Positions 29,701 to 39,600 of a stretch of 64,000 bases of DNA are shown here, piece by piece; the first letter of the stretch is position 1; the number at the start of each line of letters is the position of its first letter. The position numbers and the translations under genes were made by a program. The notes under the pieces were generated by a model. The model did no database searches, was not told the DNA's origin, and saw only the letters and a list, made by a program, of their open reading frames with translations. Where the stretch lies: the NCBI GenBank assembly GCA_016201275.1, contig JACQDB010000133.1, forward strand, positions 1-64,000. The letters run 5' to 3'. This stretch comes from Acidobacteriota bacterium (GTDB taxonomy: Bacteria; Acidobacteriota; Blastocatellia; UBA7656).

Positions 29701-30181
29701 GTTTTTCGGTTTCCGGCAGCAGGCGCAAATCCACAGTGACCATGTTCACAGCCAGTTGCGGTGAGATGATTTGATAAGGCTGCCCCTGAATGATTTCAAA
29801 AGAGGTTCGCAAAGCCTGGTGGCGACGCACCAACTCTTGCAACGCTTGCTGCAACGCCGAAACATTCAAGGCTCCCGAAAGTCTCAGGGCAATGGCTTCA
29901 TTGTATAGCGGACTGTCGGGGACAAGCTGATCCATAAACCACAAGCGCTCTTGTGCAGGCGAAAGAGGGTATCGGCAAATTCCCGCCGATGGCAAGCGAA
30001 CCAGTTCGCTTGCCGGCTGACGCTCCAGCACAGCAAGAATTTCCTCTTTATGCCTGATGATCTCGTTGCGTAAAGCTTCTGTTATCGTCCCTTCAGGAGC
30101 GCGATAGCGCAGCCGGTTCCCCGCCGCCCAGACCTCTACGCCGAGACTTTGCAGAGTCGTCAAAAATCCCGCAGCCATCAT
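26720..30181 (-). CDS. NRPS: N-terminal TubC-like docking domain - C - A - PCP
   Basis: HHIICDGWS (C3), YVIYTSGSTGRPKGV (A3), NDYGPSESH (A5), YKTGDL (A7), NGKIDR (A10), LGGHSLLA (PCP). MMAAGFLTTLQSLGVEVWAAGNRLRYRAPEG is TubC-like. Confidence 0.95.
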   Translation of the reverse strand: MMAAGFLTTLQSLGVEVWAAGNRLRYRAPEGTITEALRNEIIRHKEEILAVLERQPASELVRLPSAGICRYPLSPAQERLWFMDQLVPDSPLYNEAIALRLSGALNVSALQQALQELVRRHQALRTSFEIIQGQPYQIISPQLAVNMVTVDLRLLPETEKRQQAAQQIQQWLQPFQLTRLPLLRVGLIALAAREHWLVLILHHIICDGWSKEILTRELSLLYEGYCHNQPVALPEPELQYSDFALWQRERFDKGALDHELAYWRAQLSSTPSVLEIPTNQMRQPVQTYRGDTYTFTLDQDCGDRIRKLGREKGVTPFMILLASWQVLLGRYGGQDEVIVGTIVANRTRAEFAGTVGLMVNTLLMKGDLRGNPSFAEMLARIKDTAIGAYQHQELPFEKLVAELVNERDVNRNPLTEVMFVMEEGLNATVELSGLTVTEEKINTGTAKYDLMLVLKEKEGGFDGRFEYNADLFDKPAIQRMTDAFKTLLASAMVAPEQRIGNLPLLSPSDQQIILGEWNTTNVHYDNGERLHRFFEEQAEKTPDGVAIVYEDEQISYRELNTRANQLAQYLRQLEVGPEALVGLCLERSLQMVISVLAIFKAGGVCLPLDLAYPYDRLAFILDDASPLVLLTDSKLAERLPESAATIVRLDCERELIEAQDSRNPVCSAAAENLAYVIYTSGSTGRPKGVGVPHRTLTNLIAWHSANRLTKARTLQFASMGFDVSFYEIFAALTSGGTLFILPEGYRVDIPGLASYLAENRIEKAILPVVVLQQLAEEQSFCKQDFTSLAEVTTTGEQLQITRPMVKFFESVKHSCLHNDYGPSESHVVTSFSLDAACREWPARPPIGKPIANTQMYILERHLNPLPIGAIGELYISGTGLGRGYLGRADLTAERFLPNPFSERPGERLYKTGDLVCYLDDGNINFFGRADHQVKVRGFRIELGEIESMLAQHPAVREAVVVSREESLGNKYLLAYVAADRKQQVSADEFYHYLKQRLPDYMVPAEFIIMEKLPLTTNGKIDRAALTMSNQPNASQTDDLIPAQTPAEELVAKIWMEVLDLNKVGINSNFFSLGGHSLLASRIILRLREIFRVELPVRSMFETPTVSGLINIMSEIWGGRDIVEEIAWTFMQVEESADEDVDKFLVQNQARWQI

Positions 30182-33100
30182 AGTTCGCCCTCCTCGCAAC
30201 CTCTGCTGTGTGCTGCCTTGCGATAACCGCGCATGGTGTCCAGGTCATCAACCCGACAAGCTTGCGACTCTAGCTCTCGTAAAGCGTTCGCCAAACCTCT
30301 GGGCGTCGGATGGGCATAAAATTTTTCTATGCCCGGTCGAAGCTGAAACTCTTTTTCGATAAGCGCGGCTATGCGGATGAGATCAACGGAATTTCCTCCC
30401 AATTCCACTATATCCTGGTCGGGTGCGATGGATTCAAGCTGAAGCACCTCAGCGATCAGCGCGGCGATTTTCGCTTCGAGAAATTCCTCTGCCTGTCGCC
30501 TATCGGTCAGTTGTCCGGCGGTTGATTTGGCAAGCTGCGGCAACTGCTTTCTGTCAAGCTTGCCATTGGCGTTTAGCGGCAAGCTGTCTAAGGTGAAAAA
30601 CGCTGACGGAACCATATAGGCGGGCAGCCTCTCTTTTAAGTATTGCCGCAGTTCATCAGCCGTTACCATCTTGTCCGGGTGGGTTGCCACGTAAGCAACC
30701 AGGCGCTTGCGTTCCCTTTGACCTTCTGGCAAAACCGCATTGGCGCAAATCGCTGGGTGCTTGCCGAGTGCGGCTTCAATCTCGCCCAACTCGATTCGAT
30801 ACCCTTGAACCTTGACCTGTGAATCTTCGCGCCCCAGAAATTCAATATTGCCATCCGGCAGATAGCGACCCAAATCACCGGTTTTGTACAAACGCTCGCC
30901 GCTGCGAGGGTGAATAAGGAAAGAGGCTTTCGTTTGTTTTTCATCGCGCCAATATCCTACTGCTAACCCTTTGCCGCTGATGTAGAGATTGCCCGCCACC
31001 CATATCGGACGCGGCTCGAGCGCTTCATTCAGGACGTGAAACCCTTGATTAGCCATTGGACGACCATAGGGAATGCTTGGAAAATCGGCGCAATCTCGGT
31101 CAATCGCATAGAGGATAGACCAGATGGAGGCTTCCGTTGCGCCACCCAGGCTGATGATTTCAGCTTGGGGGGCAAGTTTTTTGATACGTTCGGGAAGCGT
31201 CACAGGAATCCAATCGCCGCTCAACATCACCAGGCGCAAGGACGCCAGTTGAGTCTCCAGTCGTTGGTCTGCATAGGTGACCAGCATATCCATCAACGCC
31301 GGAACCGAATTCCAGATGGTGATGGCTTGCCGTTGAATCAAATCTGCCCAGCACTCAGGATTGCGCGTCGCCGAATCGGCGGGCATGACGATGGTGCCTC
31401 CAGCAGAGAGAGTGCCGAAAATATCGTAAACCGATAAATCGAATCCCAGATTCGAGAGCGCCAGAACCTTGTCGCCAGGGCGCACATCAAAACGACGATT
31501 GATATCGTCTATGGTATTGACCGCCCCGCTATGAGGAATCATTACTCCTTTGGGCAAACCCGTCGAGCCGGATGTGTAAATAACATAAGCCAGATCATCG
31601 GGCTGTTGCACAGACTCTATAGGCGCTGAATGGAGTGTGCCCAGTCGTTGGCTATCAACCGACAGGCGCGCTATGCCATCGGGCCATTCGAGTCGTTCGT
31701 TGATCCACGATTGTGTCAGCACTATGGAAATTTCGGCGTGACCGAGCAGATGCCAAAGACGTTCTTTCGGCAGGTTGGGGTCTATGGGCAGATAGGCGGC
31801 ACCTGCTTGCAATATGCCCAGAGTGGCGGCGACCTGTTCCCAACCCTTCTCCATAACCACCGCGACCAAAGTGTTAGGGCAGGCTCCCATCTGTCTGAGT
31901 TGATGCCCGAGGTGATTTGCCAGGTGAGCCAACTCTTCATATGTAAGAGTTCCGTTAGCCGCTATCACGGCAGCTTGCGAAGGGCGTTGGTCAGCCTGTT
32001 GCTGAAACTGTGTATGTAGCAGAGTCGGCAGCAGAGCTACTTTGGTTTCGTTGACTTCCTGTCGTTGCTGGAGTTGAGCCGCCGGCAGAAGGTTGATTAC
32101 ACTTTCGCGCCAGATGCTGGGTTCTTCACCCAAACGTTGCAATAGCGCACAGTAGGAGTCGAACAAATCTTGCAGCAGGTTTTCAGGGAAAATGCCTTCG
32201 ACCGCATCCCAGTTGAAAACCAGCGCCCCATTCTCTTCAAGCACTTGATGATCGAGCCACACTTGCGGCGTTTGAGAGATGCCGTAAACGACTTCGCCCA
32301 TCCATAAGGTCTGCTCGGCAACCGAGGTCTTCAAATGTTGCGATAGCAAACTGGTAAACACGATGGGCATGGTAGTTCCGGGGGCTTTGCCTTGAACGCG
32401 CCCGATATCGCGGAGGATTTGCACACCACTGACGTAACGGTGTTCCATATCTTCAAGAAGTTGAGCTTGAATAGCTGCGGCTCTGGTCTGGAAAGAGCTG
32501 GATGCGGAATGGTCAACCGCAAGTGGAATCAAAGTGGTGAAATCGCCGACAATTTCATTGACCTGCGGGTGCAACGGAAAGCGATTGTGCAAAGTCACAT
32601 TGATGGTGAAGCGGTTGCTTTTACTCCACAGCGCAAGGATTTCGGCAAAAGCCGCCAGTAAGATTCCTGACGGGGTGACCCCGCTTTCCACAGCAAGCCT
32701 TTTGATTTGCCTCCAGGGTTTTGGATCCAGCCGCCCGCTGCGCCGCTTAAAGCGGGGATTTTTTAACGTGGTGTAATTCGCAGCGAGCGGCAATTCGGGG
32801 GCAGGTGGTAAGTCTGGCAGGCGATTTGTCCAGTATTGTTGAGCGGCGCTGTAAAGTTCCGACTGCCGCAACTGGGCTTCGCCAAGCACGTAGTCGCGGA
32901 AAGAGAGTTCCACAGCCGGGAGTTTGGTGGTCGGATGATTGTATAACTCAGCCCATTCGTGAAAGAGGATTTGCAGACTCCAAACATCCACTATGAGGAT
33001 GTCGAAGCTAAAATGCAGTCGCCAGCACTGGTCATCCAGTTGCGAAGCGCGAATCTCAAACAGAGGCCAACGGTCAGAAGGCAGAACTTGATGTGACAGG

Positions 33101-33627
33101 CGGTGACGAATCGAATCCAGAAAGGCGTTGGCGGTTTGGGCATCATAGCCGCGCAAATCGAGGGTCTCGATTTCGTAGGGCGGCACTTGATTGAGAATCT
33201 GCTGTCTGCCATCGGCGAGGACGATGGCGCGCAGCATATCGTGGCGCTCAATCAGTTGTTGCAAAGCCAGGTTAAACCTTGCCAAATCAAGCTCTTTGGC
33301 TTCGACTTCATAGTAAGCATGACAAGCCACATTGCCGAATTCAAAAGCGCCGCTTCGCCCTACCCAGTAGGCCTGCTGCATATCCGTCAAAGGGAAAGGC
33401 TCGTATCGGTGTGCCGTATCGGGAGTGATTTGCGGAATCGGGTTGGCAGATGCAGCGTCACTTTGTCCTCTAAGCAAGTCTAAAAGGTCGCCTTTGCTGG
33501 CGATTAATTTGGCTTGTAGTTCCGGGGTCAGAACACCTTTGGGAGCGCGGACGCGCAAGTGTTGACCATCGCCCCACAATTCCACTTTTTGTTTGATAAG
33601 GTCAGCAAGAAGTTCTGTCGCCATCAT
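30178..33627 (-). CDS. NRPS: TubC-like docking - heterocyclisation (Cy) - A (Cys-type code) - PCP
   Basis: FPLTDMQQAYWVGR and FSFDILIVDVWSL (DxxxxDxxS Cy motif); YVIYTSGSTGLPKGV; FDLSVYDIF, IWNSVPAL, VMLSGDW, LGGATEASIWS giving approximate code DLYNMSLIW; ELGGNSVD PCP. Confidence 0.95.
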   Translation of the reverse strand: MMATELLADLIKQKVELWGDGQHLRVRAPKGVLTPELQAKLIASKGDLLDLLRGQSDAASANPIPQITPDTAHRYEPFPLTDMQQAYWVGRSGAFEFGNVACHAYYEVEAKELDLARFNLALQQLIERHDMLRAIVLADGRQQILNQVPPYEIETLDLRGYDAQTANAFLDSIRHRLSHQVLPSDRWPLFEIRASQLDDQCWRLHFSFDILIVDVWSLQILFHEWAELYNHPTTKLPAVELSFRDYVLGEAQLRQSELYSAAQQYWTNRLPDLPPAPELPLAANYTTLKNPRFKRRSGRLDPKPWRQIKRLAVESGVTPSGILLAAFAEILALWSKSNRFTINVTLHNRFPLHPQVNEIVGDFTTLIPLAVDHSASSSFQTRAAAIQAQLLEDMEHRYVSGVQILRDIGRVQGKAPGTTMPIVFTSLLSQHLKTSVAEQTLWMGEVVYGISQTPQVWLDHQVLEENGALVFNWDAVEGIFPENLLQDLFDSYCALLQRLGEEPSIWRESVINLLPAAQLQQRQEVNETKVALLPTLLHTQFQQQADQRPSQAAVIAANGTLTYEELAHLANHLGHQLRQMGACPNTLVAVVMEKGWEQVAATLGILQAGAAYLPIDPNLPKERLWHLLGHAEISIVLTQSWINERLEWPDGIARLSVDSQRLGTLHSAPIESVQQPDDLAYVIYTSGSTGLPKGVMIPHSGAVNTIDDINRRFDVRPGDKVLALSNLGFDLSVYDIFGTLSAGGTIVMPADSATRNPECWADLIQRQAITIWNSVPALMDMLVTYADQRLETQLASLRLVMLSGDWIPVTLPERIKKLAPQAEIISLGGATEASIWSILYAIDRDCADFPSIPYGRPMANQGFHVLNEALEPRPIWVAGNLYISGKGLAVGYWRDEKQTKASFLIHPRSGERLYKTGDLGRYLPDGNIEFLGREDSQVKVQGYRIELGEIEAALGKHPAICANAVLPEGQRERKRLVAYVATHPDKMVTADELRQYLKERLPAYMVPSAFFTLDSLPLNANGKLDRKQLPQLAKSTAGQLTDRRQAEEFLEAKIAALIAEVLQLESIAPDQDIVELGGNSVDLIRIAALIEKEFQLRPGIEKFYAHPTPRGLANALRELESQACRVDDLDTMRGYRKAAHSRGCEEGEL

Positions 33628-36600
33628 AAGCTGAATTCCTCCCATTGTCGCCCAGCAACCGCCGTTGTAGGGGGCAAGTGGTGTTCGGTTAGATGAGCGG
33701 CACCGGGCAATTGCTCAAGCGCATAGGCTATCAATCGCGTAATGCTGGTGCCTTTCAAAATGCGAAGGATGGGAATGGTGATTCCTAAATCGGTTTCCAA
33801 ACGGGTCTTGACTTCCAAAGCCATCAGAGAATCCAACCCGAACCGATTGATAGGCAGGTCGGCGTCGAGTCTGTGGACACCGAGTTTGCCAAACCCTAGC
33901 ACGCGGATCAACAATCGGTTTAAATACTCCTGCAATAACTTTTTACGCTCAGGCTCCAGCGCCGCAAGCAATGCCTCGCGGGTCAAAGCAGCTTCTGCGC
34001 TCTCTTTGGCAGGCTCAGGCTGGTGGCGGGCAGAGACAATCTCGCTGAAAAAGGCCGCACGACGCGAACCTGCAAGGCTGTGGCTCCACGGCTCAAGATT
34101 AAAGTTTACTACGGCAATTTGTGGCCTAGAGGCATTGAGCAAACGCTCAAAGACCGTGACTCCTTCCAGAGGCGTCATGCTGTTGATGCCTTTTTGCGCC
34201 AGTCGTTGGCTGCGCTTGCCTTCTGCTGCAAGACCGACTTCTGCCCAGGGCCCCCAGTCAATGCTTATGGCTGGAAGCCCTTGTGACTTTCTATAATGCG
34301 CCAGACAATCCAAAAATGTATTCGCTGCCGTGTAATTCCCTTGCCCTGCCGATCCCAGCAAAGTCGCAGCCGAAGAGAACAAAACGAAGAAATCAAGCGA
34401 CGCATCCAAGGTCAGGGTGTGCAAATTCCAAGCTCCGGCAATCTTCGGAGCCATCACCTTGAGAAACCTTGAGCGTTGCTGTTGCAGCAAAATTCCATCA
34501 TCAAGCAAACCTGCGGCGTGCACCACACCTCTGAGCGGCGGCATTTGTTGCTCGATCTGAGTCAATATTTGGGCGATTTCCTGATGCTTGCTGACGTCTG
34601 CTTTGACAACCCTTACATCGGCACTCTGGCGCATCGCTTCAACAGCTTCTTGCGCCGCCGCCGAGCCTGCGCTACGCGACAACAACACCAGATGTTGCGC
34701 GCCGCGCTCAATCATCCATTTAGCAATCACTAAGCCCAAGCCGCCGAGTCCGCCGGTTATCAAATATGTGCCGTTGCTGTTTAACTTTATTTCCTGCGTA
34801 AGCGCAGGCGCTATCTGAACCTTTTCTCCGCCTACCCTGAGAGCGATTTTGCCGATGTGGCTGGCCTGCGCCATCGTCCGAAAGCCCTCAGCAGCTTCAG
34901 CGATGGAGAAGATTTGAAGGGGGTATGGGCTTCCGCCTTGTTGTTCGAAGCAACTGATAGCCTGACGCAGAAGGAAGCCCATTTGGGAGGGGTTCTGGCG
35001 GATTAAGGAGGCAAGATCAACTGCAAAAAATGCCAAATTATTTTGAAAAGGTTGCAGACCCAGCTTGGCGTTTTGATAGATGTCGCGCCGACCAAGCTCA
35101 ATGAACCGCCCGCCTGTTCTCAGTAGCGAAAGCCCCGCAGGGATGGCCTCGCCGGCAAGCGAGTTCAAAATCATGTCGAGGCCGACACCATCTGTCGCCT
35201 GTTTGATTTCTTCCACAAAATCGAGCGATCTGGAATCAAAAACATGATGGATGCCGAGAGCTTTCAAATAGTCACGCTTTTGTTGACTACCGGCTGTAGC
35301 AAAGATCTCCGCTCCCTGCTGTTGAGCCATTCGTATGGCAGCCAGACCTACGCCTCCTGTGGCTGAGTGAATGAGCAAGCGCTCGCCGCTTTGCAGTCTG
35401 CCAATATGATGCAGAGAATAATAAGCCGTCAGCAAGGTCAGCGGAATGGTCGCCGCTTGTTCAAAGCTCAGGTGCTGAGGCTTGTGCAATGCCAAACAGG
35501 CAAGCATTTTTGCATAGGCGCCAAAGCACGGATGAGCAATGCCGTAAACTTCATCGCCAATCGAAAAGCCTTCAATGCCTTCGCCAATGGCTACCACTTT
35601 ACCCGAACACTCCCACCCGAAATCTTCTTTGACCTCCGGCGCAGAGGGTAAAACTCCCATACTCAACATTACGTCTCTGAAGTTAAGACCAAGCGCTTGA
35701 ACCTCTATCTCCAACTCTCCCTGAGCCGGTTGCTGACGAAGGGTTTGCCTCAAAACCAGGCTATCGAGTAAGCCTGGTGTGGTGACTTCCAGCCTGAACG
35801 CCTGCCCTTTACCGGCGGTCTCTTTTTCGTAGGCTGGCGAATCACAGAGGCTGTGAGGGAGCAATCTGGCGACGTAGCGAGTTTCACCGCGCAGCGCAAT
35901 CTGCTCGGCTTCGTCGTCCGCCAGCAGTTCATCGCCAAGCAAAGTCATTTCCGCTTCACCCTTGTCGCCAAGGTCTATAAGCGAACAACGCAAATCTGCA
36001 AATTCCTGAGCGATGACGCTGCCCAGTCCCCACAAAGGCGATTGTGCAACGGACAGAGATTCCTCACCGGTAATGGATTGTGCAGCGTTGGTAACCAGCC
36101 ACAGTCGCGGCGCTTTACCTAGAGGGCGTGCCGCCAGCCTTTGTACCAACAGCAGCGTACTGCCCCAACCCATTTCGTGACAGGCTTCGGGCAACTCTTT
36201 CGGAAGATGCGCCGTCGTCGGGACATCAAGGCTCCACAAGTGGACAATGCCGCGACAGGTTTGTGAGCGCGATTGCAAACAGTCGTCAAAAAGTCGCTCA
36301 TAATCTTCGCAAGACTGTGCCTGAATCCGGTAGTGTTTTGGCCCGATTCGGGCGTACTGTTCACCCGCCGAAACGGTGATGCAATCTTCGCCGATTGCTT
36401 CAAGGCGCTTGATAAGCTTTTGCCCTGTGCCGCCCTGGTCTGCAAAAATCACCCACGTTCCAGAGTTTTCCTGCCTAAGGGGAGGCGCTTTGAGAGGCTC
36501 AGTCACTTGCCATTGGATTGTGTAAAGCAGTTGCTCAAGCCGTTTGCTATCTTCCAAGCCTTGGGCTTTCGGAGTCAGTGGCTTTATGGACAAGCCTTTG

Positions 36601-39600
36601 ACTTCCAGCAGGATTTCGCCTTCCTCATCGAAGACCACAAGGTCGCCTTTCAAAACCTCGCCGCTTCTGCCGGAAGGATTTCGAAGCGAGGCATAGGCTT
36701 TCGCATTGGCTTTCGGGCGTTTGTAGATTTGCAGAGCGTCGAGACCGACAGGCAAATGAGGCTGCCGGAGAGAATCGGGTAAAGCGGCTGCCAGAACCTG
36801 AAAACAGGAATCCAGGAAGGCTGGATGAAGATCATAGCCAGCAATTTTTTCGCCCAGCGCATCAGGAAGCTTCACCACGCCCAGAGCCTCTTTGTCGCCT
36901 TGCCATAACTGCTCTACGCCTTGAAAACAAGCGCCATACTCAAGCCCCATCCTTGCCAATAAATCATAATGCTGTGTCTGAGTCAGTCGCTGATGGGGGC
37001 GGGCGAAGATGGCTTCGCCTGCGTTATACAGCGGCGGTTGTTGGGTGGCCACCACACGAAGCATACCGGTCGCGTGAAGCATCCACGAATGCGGCTCTGC
37101 GTCAGGCGGTCGGCTGAAGATTTCAAATTTCGCGCGCTCTGAATTTCGTGAAGAGATGACCAATTGCAGGCGTCCGGGTTCTTCTTCAAGTACGAGAGCT
37201 TGCTTAAACTCCACGCGCTCCAGGAAAAGGTTTGCCTCCGGGTAAAGCGACCGTCCGGCAACCAAAGCCATCTCCAGATACGCAGCCGCAGGAATAACTA
37301 CAGCGCCTTGCACGCAATGGTCTTGCAAAAAAGGGAACGCTTCGCTGCTCACATCGAAATCCCATATACCGGTTTGCGGGTCGGCAGCCGACTCCAACAT
37401 CTGTCCCGAAAGCAGATGTTCGCTGCTACGCGTTCTACTGTTGTGCGAGGTCGGCTCAGCACCCAGCCAGAAGGTCTGTTTTTGCCAGCGATAGGTCGGC
37501 AAGGGCACGCATTGCGCGGTCTGCTCACACAGTTTGTTCCAGTTTAAGGAGTAGCCTGCCGTATAAAGCGCGGCGGCTGAACCGAGCATCAAAGCGCGTT
37601 CGTCTTCCTGGCTTCTCAGGGAAGGCAACACGGTGATGTCCTGAGCAAGCCGCCGCGCGGTTTGTTGAATGGGTGCGGCAAGCAACGGATGGGGACTGAC
37701 TTCTAGAAACAGATGGCAACCACTTTCCAGCACCTGCTCAATCGCTTTGGCAAAGAGCACGGGTTGGCGCAAATTGTTCACCCAGTATTGCCCGTCCAGA
37801 AATGGCTCACGCATCTCTACTCCAGTTACGGTTGAGCAAAAAGCGATGGATGGGATTTGTGGATTGAGGCCTGCCAGAGCTTCCAACAGGTCTTCGCGTA
37901 ACATATCCATCTGTGGGCTATGCGAAGCCACATCTACTTTGACGAACTGGCAGAAGATCTCTCTTTGTTGAAGCACTGTCATGGCTTTCTGCAAAGCCTC
38001 GCTATCGCCTGAGATGACGGTTGAGGTTGGACTACTGGAAACGGCGACCGAAAGATGCTGCTGATAATCAAGCAGGAATTCCTGCGTCTCCTCAAAGGAC
38101 AAGCCAACAACCGCCATGCCTCCCTGTCCGCTGACCCGTTTGAGTAGCAGGCTGCGACGGCAGATGATTTGTGCGGCATCCTCCAGACTGAGGATACCAG
38201 CGACCTGAGCGGCTGCTACTTCGCCCATGCTTTGACCGATGACGACATCCGGCTCGATTCCCCAGTGCCGCCAAAGCGTCGCCAACGCCACTTGAATGGC
38301 AAACAGGCATGGTTGTACAACATCTATTTCATGGAGTTGCGAGGTGCTGGGGTCGGCTGTCAATTCCTCGATCAATGACCAGTTGACGTAGTGGCGAAAG
38401 ACTTTGTCGCAATCTTCCAAAGCCTGTTGAAAGACCGGCTCCTGTTGCATAAGCTGGCGTCCCATCCCCAACCATTGCCCGCCCTGGCCGGGAAACACGA
38501 AAGCGAGTTTCCGCTTATCAAGCGCTGGTGGATGGCCGTAGGCGAGGTTCGGGTTGCTTTCTTTATCGAGGAAAGCTTGCAGTTGCTTGCACAGTTCCTG
38601 ACGTGAAGAAGCAACAGCGGCAAGGCGATATTCATGATGCGTTCTTCTGACGCCGGCGTTGTAGGAGATGTCTGACAGCCTTGAATCGGTCGCTTGACCA
38701 AACGCCAGATAGGCTCGTGCCAGATCTTCGAGTGCCTGAGAGTTGTGTGCTGAAAGAGGCAGCAGTTGAGCGCCCCCCTCTGTCCCCTCTTCTGCCTTGG
38801 GGCTTGAAGATGCCGGTGCTTCCCGCATAACTACATGAGCATTGGTTGCAGAAAGTCCGAAGGCGCTCACTCCGGCGATGGCGGGGGTTGAAGCGGAGGG
38901 CCAAGGGGTCAATTGTCTTGAGACTTGCACAGGAAGTTGCGGCCAGGGAATTGCCGGATTCGGCTCATTGAAATGCAGGCTTGGCGGTATGGCTTTGTTT
39001 TTCAGGCAGAGCGCCGTTTTAATCAAACCGGCTATGCCTGCGGCTCCTTCTGTGTGGCCAATGTTGGTTTTCACAGAACCAAGCAGGCAAGGACTATTGG
39101 GAGGTCTGCCTTCTGCCAGCACAGCGCCAAGACTATTGATTTCCACAGGGTCGCCGACGCTGGTGCCTGTTCCATGAACTTCGACGTATCCGACGGTGCC
39201 CGGACACACGCCAGCCTTGCGATAAGCTTGCCGCAAAACAGCTTCCTGCCCATAACGACTAGGGGTCGCCAGAAGCCCGCTGCTGCGCCCGTCGTTGTTG
39301 ATGGCGCTGCCCAATATAGCCGCGTAAATGGGGTCGCCATCGGCTTGCGCTTGCGCCAAAGGCTTCAGCAGAACGACAGCAGCGCCATCGCTTCTGGTGA
39401 AGCCGTTGGCTTGGGCATCTGCGAATTTACAGCGACCGTCGGTTGCCAGCATACTAGCTCGCGAGAAGGGCATAGAAAGTTCCGGCAATAAAACCAGATT
39501 GACGCCGCCGCTTATCGCCAAACTGCTTTCGCCGCTCCATAAACTTTGACAAGCCAGATGCACGGCAACCAGCGACGAGGAACAGGCTGTATCAACGGTC

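Noticed and set aside
33742-39491. Several long plus-strand ORFs antisense to the PKS (33742..34296, 36273..36782, 38925..39491)
   Set aside because: They overlap a clearly functional multi-domain PKS, show no recognisable domains and have low-complexity Arg/Ser-rich composition typical of antisense frames in GC-biased genes.
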